Source: JAMOAD01 sp023621955 (GTDB taxonomy: Bacteria; Acidobacteriota; Aminicenantia; JAMOAD01). Taken from it: a stretch of DNA of 6,197 nucleotides. Within the stretch, counting starts at the first letter, position 1; each line of letters opens with the position of its first letter. The notes below the pieces were generated by a model. The model made no database searches. It was not told the DNA's origin and saw only the letters and a program-made list of their open reading frames with translations. A program made the position numbers and the translations under genes. Positions 1-4,398 of the stretch are shown here, piece after piece. The DNA is taken from positions 1 through 6,197 of the forward strand of contig DAONEM010000061.1 in NCBI GenBank assembly GCA_035403085.1, written 5' to 3'.

Positions 1-19
1 TACGTTCTGCTTTTCCCAT
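1..19 (-). CDS. 5' end of an unidentified minus-strand gene (first six codons)
   Basis: Only the start of this gene is inside the window. The ATG is the complement of 17-19 and the visible codons read MGKAER before the edge. The start is credible because a full AGGAGG ribosome binding site (complement of 29-34) lies 9 nt upstream, with a promoter-like TTGACA-N17-TACCAT behind it. Six residues are too few to identify a family. It is transcribed away from the DUF4234 gene at 537. Confidence 0.6.
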
Positions 20-40
20 CTTTTCACCCCTCCTAAGGCA

Positions 41-69
41 ATGGTAATATTCCCCTATTAAGGTGTCAA
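41..69 (-). promoter_or_regulatory. Sigma-70-type promoter for the gene leaving the left edge
   Basis: On the minus strand a perfect TTGACA (complement of 64-69) is followed after exactly 17 nt by TACCAT (complement of 41-46). The sequence upstream of the -35 box (about 70-83) is a run of A and T resembling an UP element. The predicted transcription start is near 34, so the leader is very short. The -10 box matches the consensus in only four of six positions. Confidence 0.6.
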
Positions 70-480
70 GAAAAAATAAAATTACGACTTTTTCTTTTCG
101 ACCTTTTTCTCTTGTGACGGGTAAGGAATATTTTTCAAAAATCCTTCTCATTGCGACCTTTAAATATACCACTTATGTCAATAGCATGACTCCTTTCCAA
201 CCTTTATATACGCGGTTTGATGGGGAATTGCCGACAGAACAACCTCCATTTTTTACCGAAGAGAAAAAGGATTTCTAAACATTGCAAGGTTCTCCCGAGG
301 TGAAATTTTATGCTATCTCTTTTGTCGAGTCTGTAGGGGAAGCTCCGATTTCCTGTAAGGGGATCCCTTACGTCGAAGGTTTGACGGCGGGTCTCTCCCC
401 GTTCACGGTAAATTGGTAAAGAGCGCCTTCTGTGAGCCTTGGAGCTCTCCTTCGGTCCACCTGAATTCGCGGAGAAGGTT
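70..480. other. Intergenic stretch without a supported gene
   Basis: About 400 bases between divergent promoters. The left half (70-260) is AT-rich and holds a pyrimidine-rich tandem repeat of about 15 bp (CGAC followed by T-rich sequence at 85-98 and 99-113, with a partial third copy at 154-161). A second isolated TTGACA on the minus strand (complement of 176-181) has no acceptable -10 box at the usual spacing. The right half (270-480) is more GC-rich and contains three consecutive small hairpins, listed separately. Reading frames are open in places but lack ribosome binding sites and protein-like composition. No tRNA or known riboswitch was recognised. Confidence 0.5.
354..402. other. Cluster of three adjacent small stem-loops
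   Basis: Three near-contiguous inverted repeats lie upstream of the DUF4234 operon. The first is 355-361 paired with 365-371 (GTAAGGG/CCCTTAC, 7 bp, loop GAT, plus a possible wobble pair outside). The second is 372-377 with 380-385 (GTCGAA/TTTGAC, one wobble, 2-nt loop, so marginal). The third is 384-386 and 389-391 with 397-402 (a bulged 6-bp stem, loop TCTCT). None is followed by a T-run, so they are not ordinary terminators. They lie upstream of the best promoter for the next gene, so they belong to a leader only if an earlier promoter is used. Function unknown. Confidence 0.3.
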
Positions 481-509
481 TTGACTTTTTTCAACACCTC
501 AGGTACCCT
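481..509 (+). promoter_or_regulatory. Sigma-70-type promoter of the DUF4234-DUF2752 operon
   Basis: TTGACT at 481-486 and TACCCT at 504-509 are separated by 17 nt. The predicted start of transcription is near 516, giving a leader of about 20 nt that contains the ribosome binding site AAGGAGGA (523-530). The -10 box is imperfect, but the same TACCCT at the same spacing occurs before the ferritin-like gene. Confidence 0.55.
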
Positions 510-536
510 TTTTCAAGAGTGTAAGGAGGAACCACC

Positions 537-917
537 ATGGACCAACAACAACCATCGACACCAAGAAGGAACATCCCGGTTTTCCGCAACGACCCGATTC
601 TGGTCCTCATCCTAGGCTTCATTACCTGCGGCCTCTACCTGATCTACTGGAACATCAAGACCGCGGAGGTCATCAACGCCATGGTCGGAAGGGAGGCCAT
701 CTCGCCACTGGTTGCCATCGTTTCGGGTTGCTGCTTCCCCATCAACATCTTCTTCTACTACCTGATAGGTGAGAACCTTGATGAGATCTCCAAGATCGTC
801 GGTGACCAAAGCCTGAGGGACAAGTCTCTTCTCCTGATCATTCTGGGAATCTTCGCCCCCATGGTCTCCGCCATGATCGTCCAGGCCGAGCTGAACAAGG
901 TCTATGACCGGCCCTGA
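537..917 (+). CDS. DUF4234 family integral membrane protein
   Basis: A 126-residue membrane protein of unknown function that resembles the DUF4234 family. The diagnostic part is the first hydrophobic segment (about 21-40), with the family's TCGLYLIYWNIKT pattern (residues 30-42). A second segment follows at about 55-78 and a third at about 97-116, ending in the VQAELNKVYD type of sequence usual at the C-end of the family. The N-terminal 20 residues are polar and glutamine/proline-rich, with no signal peptide. The ATG has an AAGGAGGA site 6 nt upstream. The next gene starts inside its last codons, so the two are translationally coupled. The family has no established biochemical role; it is inferred to sit in the cytoplasmic membrane. 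Family assignment is by pattern only. Confidence 0.85.
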   Translation: MDQQQPSTPRRNIPVFRNDPILVLILGFITCGLYLIYWNIKTAEVINAMVGREAISPLVAIVSGCCFPINIFFYYLIGENLDEISKIVGDQSLRDKSLLLIILGIFAPMVSAMIVQAELNKVYDRP

Positions 918-1371
918 TCCATTCGTTCGAAAACGCCTCCTCGCCCTTTTCCTTTTACAGGGAAGCCTCTGGGGCCCCTATGTGCTGGCCGACCGGATTC
1001 TCTCCGACCGGCTTCCCCATCTTTGCCCCTTCCACCTGATCATGGGGCTTCCCTGCCCGGCCTGTGGAATCACCAGGGCGCTCGCCTCTTCCCTCCACGG
1101 CCGTTGGCAGGAGGCGGTCTCTTACAACCCTCTCGTCCTCCTGGCGCTGCCGACGATTCTCTTCCTCTCTCTTCTCACCCTTTGGGAGCTCATCGCTCGC
1201 CGCCCGCTCCTCAGGATGCCGCCGCTTCACTCCCGGACGATCTGGGCCCTCTTCTCCTTCACGGTTCTCTTTCAGGTTTCACGAACGGCCCTCTTCTTTT
1301 ACAGGGGAGGATGGCCAACCTTTCTCCGGGAGAACATCCTAGGACGCTTGTTCCATTGGCTCTCCCTCTAG
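904..1371 (+). CDS. DUF2752 family membrane protein
   Basis: A 155-residue protein with the hallmark of DUF2752: a cysteine-containing block at residues 41-76 reading CPF, then GLPCPACGITRA, then HGRW and YNPL. The conserved cysteines are C41, C51 and C54, and H65 and the NP pair at 75-76 also fit the family. Hydrophobic segments lie at about 11-29, 76-96 and 112-133, so the cysteine block sits between membrane spans. The function of the family is unknown; a metal or redox role for the cysteines is only a guess. The ATG at 904 overlaps the preceding DUF4234 gene by 14 bp, and an AAGG lies just upstream (897-900). DUF4234 and DUF2752 proteins are often found side by side, which supports both calls. 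It is convergent with the cyclase gene, 46 bp away, with no clear terminator between. Confidence 0.87.
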   Translation: MTGPDPFVRKRLLALFLLQGSLWGPYVLADRILSDRLPHLCPFHLIMGLPCPACGITRALASSLHGRWQEAVSYNPLVLLALPTILFLSLLTLWELIARRPLLRMPPLHSRTIWALFSFTVLFQVSRTALFFYRGGWPTFLRENILGRLFHWLSL

Positions 1372-1417
1372 AGTCCGGACCTCTTCACCCGGGCAGGGCA
1401 GAAGTACACCTACTGGG

Positions 1418-2026
1418 TTAAAGTTGGGCGAAGACCCTCGCTGGCGCCCCGTCCCCATCCTGCAGGTTCAAGGGGGCGACCACGAGCCGACAGTGGGGAA
1501 AGACCCGTTCCAGCCCAACCAAATTCTCGATGATCAGGATTCCCTCCCGGAAGAGGGCCTTGTGCCCCAGGTAGGGGTAGTTATCAAGGGTGAAAGAGTC
1601 GAGGCCGACACCACGGAGGGTCGGAACCTTGGCCAAGGCTTCGGCGGCATCCAAGGCGACCACGGGGTTCCCCTCGAAGTAGGCGCCCCCCAGTGAGGCC
1701 TTTCGATCCTGACCCGTCCAGAAGAGGAGGAAGGGTTCCGAGAAGGGAAGAGGAAGGTCCTGAAGGGTAATCGTCGTTTTCCCTCTCACATCCACGACGA
1801 ACGCCTCTCCAAAGAAGGTCTCAGGAGGATACTCTTCCAATTGGCGACCCTTGGCCAGCATGTGATACGGAGCGTCCACATGGGTGGAAAAGTGGCTGGG
1901 AAAGGCGATTCGCCGGGCGTTCCACCCCTCCCGTTCAACTGTCGTCGAACTCTCACAAAGAAAGCCCTGCTCCCCTGGAAAAGGGGGCATCTTCTCGGAA
2001 ACAGGCATTGTCAGATCTATGTACAC
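1418..2026 (-). CDS. Cyclase family protein (kynurenine-formamidase-like metal-dependent hydrolase)
   Basis: A 202-residue protein of the cyclase/KynB superfamily (Pfam Cyclase), whose characterised members are metal-dependent amidohydrolases such as kynurenine formamidase and isatin hydrolase. Family features are the N-terminal YIDLTMPVSEKMPPFPG, the metal-binding block H45-F-S-T-H49-V-D51-A-P-Y-H55, GLDSFTLD at 131-138, the IIENL glutamate E167, and the C-terminal PLNLQDGDGAPAR. The usual glycine of HxGTHxD is a serine (S47), a mild deviation. The length is close to the roughly 200-210 residues usual for the family and there is no signal peptide, so it is probably cytoplasmic. The start is a GTG with GAGGTG 4 nt upstream (complement of 2031-2036). 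No other kynurenine-pathway gene is visible, so the substrate cannot be named and kynB is not assigned. Confidence 0.9.
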   Translation of the reverse strand: MYIDLTMPVSEKMPPFPGEQGFLCESSTTVEREGWNARRIAFPSHFSTHVDAPYHMLAKGRQLEEYPPETFFGEAFVVDVRGKTTITLQDLPLPFSEPFLLFWTGQDRKASLGGAYFEGNPVVALDAAEALAKVPTLRGVGLDSFTLDNYPYLGHKALFREGILIIENLVGLERVFPHCRLVVAPLNLQDGDGAPARVFAQL

Positions 2027-2038
2027 CGCTCACCTCGG

Positions 2039-2077
2039 CTTTCCCCCTTCCCGTCAGAAGATCGGGAAGGGGGAAAG
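2039..2077 (-). other. Perfect 15-bp intercistronic stem-loop
   Basis: Positions 2039-2053 pair without mismatch with 2063-2077 (stem with a GGGAAGGGGG core, 9-nt loop 2054-2062). It lies between the ferritin-like stop codon (2087) and the ribosome binding site of the cyclase gene (2031-2036), ending only 2 nt before that site. In the direction of transcription no U-run follows, so a standard rho-independent terminator is unlikely. It could be a weak terminator, a 3'-end stabiliser for the ferritin-like mRNA, or a structure modulating cyclase translation. Confidence 0.7.
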
Positions 2078-2086
2078 TTTCTTCTC

Positions 2087-2566
2087 CTATAGGCAATACT
2101 CTTTCTTCGTCTGAACAAGCTTCATGTAGTGTCGCCGCTCCTCTCGAACGATGGCTTCGACTTGTGCCTCCTGCTCCTTGGGAACAAACCGCAAGAGATC
2201 GGAGTAGAAGAGGATAGAGTCCAACTCCCGGCGGATCGCGAAGTCAATGGCACTGGCGAAGTCTTTCACCCGCCCCTGCTCTTCCGCCAGCTTCTTCTCG
2301 TTGAAGAGGACACCATCGGCGAAGGCCTGAAGATAGCCGAAGTACTCCTCGTAACCCTCTACAGAGGTTGGTTCATAGTGCTCCACCTTCTTCATGAAAG
2401 CCTGGAAGGTTCTCTTATGCTCGACCTCTTCATCGGCCAAGTGCTCGAATAGGTCTCGCTGATCACCCTTCTCCATCTGTTTGGCCCAGTGACGGTAAAA
2501 AGTTTCGCCGTTCTCTTCGATGCGGATAGCGAAACCGATGAGTTCTCCCACTTCCAACAGAGACAT
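2087..2566 (-). CDS. Ferritin-like di-iron protein, rubrerythrin type without a rubredoxin domain
   Basis: A 159-residue helical protein of the ferritin-like/rubrerythrin superfamily. The four-helix di-iron pattern is visible: a helix A glutamate in RIEENGETFY (E18/E21), a first ExxH at E47-x-x-H50 in ADEEVEHKRTF, a third-helix glutamate in AIRRELDSILFY (E114), and a second ExxH at E143-x-x-H146 in REERRHYMKL. Rubrerythrins usually carry a C-terminal rubredoxin with four cysteines. Here the protein stops after the bundle and has a single cysteine (C158), so it must receive electrons from elsewhere or act differently. Family members reduce peroxide or handle iron in anaerobes under oxidative stress; the exact role here is inferred. 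The ATG has a strong AGGAGG site 7 nt upstream (complement of 2574-2579). It has its own promoter and may be co-transcribed with the cyclase gene. Confidence 0.9.
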   Translation of the reverse strand: MSLLEVGELIGFAIRIEENGETFYRHWAKQMEKGDQRDLFEHLADEEVEHKRTFQAFMKKVEHYEPTSVEGYEEYFGYLQAFADGVLFNEKKLAEEQGRVKDFASAIDFAIRRELDSILFYSDLLRFVPKEQEAQVEAIVREERRHYMKLVQTKKEYCL

Positions 2567-2620
2567 AGAGACACCTCCTTAGATTTTAGAATAGGCCTGG
2601 TGAAGAATTTCGGCATGAAA

Positions 2621-2649
2621 AGGGTAATGGGAAAAGGGAAAAAAATCAA
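2621..2649 (-). promoter_or_regulatory. Sigma-70-type promoter of the ferritin-like gene
   Basis: On the minus strand TTGATT (complement of 2644-2649) and TACCCT (complement of 2621-2626) are 17 nt apart. The spacer is a run of T and C. The predicted leader is about 47 nt. The site lies just downstream of the terminator of the preceding gene, as expected for an independent transcription unit. TATTCT and TAAAAT nearer the gene were considered but lack a -35 partner. Confidence 0.5.
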
Positions 2650-2660
2650 GCTCCAGGGAA

Positions 2661-2695
2661 AAGAAAAAAGGCCCCCAGGCGATGCCTGGGGGCCT
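2661..2695 (-). terminator. Rho-independent terminator of the small exported protein gene
   Basis: A 12-bp stem (2669-2680 paired with 2684-2695, GGCCCCCAGGC core, 3-nt loop) is followed, reading the minus strand, by TTTTTT, C and TT (complement of 2669-2661). This is a textbook intrinsic terminator for transcripts from the 3039-2764 gene. On the plus strand there is no U-run, so it acts in one direction. Confidence 0.92.
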
Positions 2696-2714
2696 CTGAG
2701 GGTTCCCACAACAC

Positions 2715-2914
2715 GATTAGAAGGGTATGCCGTCGGGAGAAGCCACGCTTCTCCCACCGCTGATTAAAGTTTGTGCCCCTCCTTCAGGGGAAGGAGAGAC
2801 ATCGCTTCTCCGTTGAGGAGAACTCGATTAAAGGGGTAATTGAGATGAAAGAGCCAGGGATGGTTTCCGATTAAACTGTTCAATCCGGAGGGTTCGGCGA
2901 AGGAAACGATTAAA
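2715..2914. repeat. Cluster of GATTAAA heptamers
   Basis: On the plus strand GATTAAA occurs exactly four times in 153 bases, at 2762, 2826, 2869 and 2908, with a one-mismatch copy GATTAGA at 2715. Three of the four exact copies are preceded by C. Spacings are 47, 64, 43 and 39 and not all are multiples of three, so they do not reflect a repeated amino-acid motif. All lie within or just after the small exported protein gene. Protein-binding sites are possible; chance combined with codon bias cannot be excluded. Confidence 0.4.
2735..2755 (-). other. Second stem-loop in the 3' untranslated region
   Basis: GGGAGAAGC (2735-2743) pairs perfectly with GCTTCTCCC (2747-2755) around a 3-nt loop. It sits between the stop codon of the small exported protein (2764) and the main terminator (2661-2695), 8 bases after the stop. 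It has no U-run. It may stabilise the mRNA 3' end; no known motif was recognised. Confidence 0.6.
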
Positions 2915-3039
2915 AGATCGCCAGTGGCAGAAGAGGAGGAAAGGACTTTCACCCTCTCCACTCTTGCCGGCTGCCTCTCTTCCGCCAACAGCACGAAAGA
3001 GATCAGGGCGATAAAAAAGAAAATGACAATCTTCTTCAC
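2764..3039 (-). CDS. Small exported or membrane-anchored protein of unknown family
   Basis: A 91-residue protein that I do not recognise. It begins MKKIVIFFFIALISFVLLAEE, with two lysines and a hydrophobic core of about 16 residues as in a signal peptide. The only cleavage candidate is after A19, without a good A-x-A, so it could stay as an N-terminal membrane anchor. The remaining roughly 70 residues contain a short SSSS run (34-37), several beta-type hydrophobic stretches and no cysteine, and they show no motif. The GTG start is chosen because AGGAGG (complement of 3045-3050) lies 5 nt upstream. A sigma-54-type promoter lies about 20 nt before that site and a strong terminator follows, so it forms a single-gene unit. 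It is divergent from a sensor kinase, with a sigma-54 activator near by, which suggests it may be the target of that system. Confidence 0.75.
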   Translation of the reverse strand: MKKIVIFFFIALISFVLLAEERQPARVERVKVLSSSSATGDLLIVSFAEPSGLNSLIGNHPWLFHLNYPFNRVLLNGEAMSLLPLKEGHKL

Positions 3040-3070
3040 CGACTCCTCCTATTCAATACGTTTTCTTTAG

Positions 3071-3087
3071 TTCAATCTCCGTGCCAA
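3071..3087 (-). promoter_or_regulatory. Sigma-54 (RpoN) -24/-12 promoter of the small exported protein gene
   Basis: The minus strand reads TTGGCACG (complement of 3080-3087), 4 nt, then TTGAA (complement of 3071-3075). The sigma-54 consensus is YTGGCACG-N4-TTGCW. The whole -24 element matches, the GG-to-(GC) distance is the required 10 nt, and only the C of the -12 GC is replaced by A. Transcription would start near 3060, about 10 bases before the AGGAGG site and about 20 before the GTG at 3039. No convincing sigma-70 promoter was seen here. An NtrC-family activator with GAFTGA is encoded in the same window. Confidence 0.7.
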
Positions 3088-3161
3088 CTCCAAGGTCTTA
3101 CACGTATAAGCTTTTCTGGAGAGGCTTTACGGCTTTTCGAAGGGGGTCTCTCCCCCCCCTT

Positions 3162-3274
3162 CCAGGGGAGCCACGTTTTTTCCCCTCCCGGGGAGAGTTC
3201 TCTGTTTCTCTTGAATTCACAGGCTTCTCAAGGTTGCCACAGGGGAGCAGTCTGCGGTTTTGTGGCACCCCTGG
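3162..3274. repeat. Long-spaced inverted repeat, candidate enhancer for the sigma-54 activator
   Basis: CCAGGGGAGCCACG at 3162-3175 and the reverse complement of 3261-3274 (CCAGGGGTGCCACA) agree in 12 of 14 positions. A further TGCCACA on the plus strand at 3235-3241 forms an inverted pair with TGTGGCA at 3261-3267, and another TGTGGCA lies at 3319-3325. The two main arms are about 90 and 190 bp upstream of the -24/-12 promoter, the usual range for enhancer sites of NtrC-type activators. Some sites also lie just before or within the putative kinase promoter, which could give autoregulation. That they bind the regulator encoded here is inference. Confidence 0.45.
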
Positions 3275-3300
3275 CCGAGTGTCAAGGAAGATACCGGTGC

Positions 3301-3329
3301 TTTACACGCCTTTCCCGCTGTGGCAAAAT
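3301..3329 (+). promoter_or_regulatory. Candidate promoter of the sensor kinase gene
   Basis: TTTACA (3301-3306) and CAAAAT (3324-3329) are 17 nt apart, giving a sigma-70-type promoter with a leader of about 39 nt before the ATG at 3375. The spacer and -10 overlap a TGTGGCA element (3319-3325). The same stretch can be read as a poor sigma-54 site (TGGCA, then GC at the right distance, but lacking TT before GC), which I consider less likely. Confidence 0.4.
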
Positions 3330-3374
3330 CGAAGCGGGGTTAAATCCCTCCAGATACCAGGAAAAAAGACACTC

Positions 3375-4256
3375 ATGAGACTCGAACTTCTCTTCTCCCT
3401 TCTCGTTCTCTTCCTGACGGGTATGACCACAACCTTCCTCGCCCTCTTCGCCTGGGAACGCCGTAACAAGACTCCCGAGGCCCTTGTCTTCACGGCCCTC
3501 CTGGCGGCTTGCACCCTCTACAGCTTTGGATACGCGGGAGAACTTTCAGCCTTGACACTGGAGGGCAAATTCCTCTGGTCCCGGGTACAGTATTTGGGGA
3601 TAGCCCCCCTTCCCGCCCTCTGGCTTCTCCTTTCCATCAGAGCCACCGACCGGGCGCAACTGCTTACGCCCCTTCTCAGGAAGGCGCTGATCCTCCTCCC
3701 CCTCATCACCCTCGCCCTTCACGCCACGTCCCCCTGGCACAGCCTCTACTACCGGAACCTCTCCTTGGTCCACTCCGGCCCCTTCCTACACCTCCATTTT
3801 CAACGGGGTCTCTGGTACTATGTCCATCTGGGAATGCTTCAGCTCTCCTTTCTCGCGGGCAACATCCTCTTTTTCCTCTCCTGGAAGAACTCTTCCCTCT
3901 CCGGGCGACGGGAATCCGCGATACTCCTGACCGCGTCCCTCTTCCCCTGGATCACGCACATTCTCTACATCATCGGCATGAACCCATGGGGAGTGGACAC
4001 AAACCCCTTCGTCCTCACGGTGACGACCATCGTCTGCGGATGGGGGTTTTTCAGGCACAAGCTTCTCAACCTGATGCCCTTCGCCCGGGAGAGGATCCTT
4101 GAGGTTATGTCCGAAGGGGTCATCGTCGTCGACAAGAAGAACAGAATCATCGATTTCAACTCCCCCGCCGGGAGCATGATCCCCCCCCTTGTTCCCCGCT
4201 CTCTAGGGATGAAGGTTGAAGAGGTTTTCGCTTCCATACCGGAGCTCTTGGAAGCC
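3375..4256 (+). CDS. Sensor histidine kinase with 7TM sensor and PAS domain, N-terminal part (cut by assembly gap)
   Basis: 294 residues are visible before the N run. Seven hydrophobic segments (about 5-26, 34-53, 66-87, 101-116, 143-167, 181-200 and 208-224) and signature stretches such as LFAWERRNKTPEALVFTALL, SPWHSLYY and FFRHKLLNLMPFARERILEVM match the N-terminal 7TM sensor of histidine kinases (HisKA_7TM type). A PAS domain begins at about 230 (MSEGVIVVDKKNRIIDFNSPA) and is interrupted at residue 294. The HisKA and ATPase domains are missing, presumably lost in the gap. The ATG at 3375 is preferred over starts further upstream because the upstream frame is not protein-like; its AGGA site is 12-15 nt away, so rather distant. 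The rest of this protein is probably the ATPase fragment at 5814-6197 (inference). The sensed signal is unknown. Confidence 0.85.
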
Positions 4257-4356
4257 NNNNNNNNNNNNNNNNNNNNNNNNNNNNNNNNNNNNNNNNNNNN
4301 NNNNNNNNNNNNNNNNNNNNNNNNNNNNNNNNNNNNNNNNNNNNNNNNNNNNNNNN
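4257..4356. other. Assembly gap, exactly 100 N
   Basis: The 100 consecutive N are a conventional placeholder for a scaffold gap of unknown length. The gap interrupts the kinase gene in its PAS domain. To its right only 42 known bases precede the opposite-strand regulator stop, so the kinase cannot be completed as drawn unless the true gap is roughly 1 kb. Order and orientation across the gap should not be trusted. Confidence 0.98.
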
Positions 4357-4389
4357 GCCGTCCTTCAGGCGAAAGAAGAGGACCTCGGC
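4357..4389 (-). terminator. Possible stem-loop terminator downstream of the regulator, truncated at the gap
   Basis: An interrupted inverted repeat lies just after the regulator stop codon: 4357-4360 with 4386-4389 (GCCG/CGGC), 4361-4364 with 4379-4382 (TCCT/AGGA) and 4365-4366 with 4375-4376, with a loop of about 8 nt. Any U-run would fall in the N stretch, so its role as terminator cannot be confirmed. Confidence 0.3.
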
Positions 4390-4398
4390 AAGGTTGTC

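Noticed and set aside
176..181. Second minus-strand TTGACA as a promoter
   Set aside because: No -10-like hexamer occurs 16-18 nt downstream.
63..278. Plus-strand open frame of 71 codons with a GTG start
   Set aside because: No ribosome binding site, AT-driven composition with no domain pattern, and its start overlaps the -35 box of the minus-strand promoter.
204..497. Minus-strand open frame of 97 codons
   Set aside because: GTG start with GAGG directly adjacent (no proper spacing), arginine/serine-rich non-family sequence, and overlap with the promoter of the DUF4234 operon.
1372..1417. Bidirectional terminator between the convergent DUF2752 and cyclase genes
   Set aside because: Only a short imperfect palindrome around TCCGGA is present, with no T-run on either strand.
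1023..1421. Alternative plus-strand frame of 132 codons overlapping DUF2752
   Set aside because: Proline/leucine-rich out-of-frame translation of the DUF2752 gene, whose own frame has the conserved cysteine block.
3081..3374. Upstream extension of the kinase frame to a GTG at 3081
   Set aside because: The 98 extra residues are proline/arginine-rich and unlike a protein domain, and they would cover the sigma-54 -24 element and the inverted repeat. The 7TM domain normally begins at the MRLELLFSLL start (3375).
3509..4102. Alternative plus-strand frame of 197 codons inside the kinase gene
   Set aside because: Proline/histidine-rich shadow; the kinase frame has the seven membrane segments and PAS start.
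3375..4256. Reading the kinase as a truncated pseudogene
   Set aside because: The truncation coincides exactly with a 100-N assembly gap, not with a stop or frameshift, so there is no evidence of decay.
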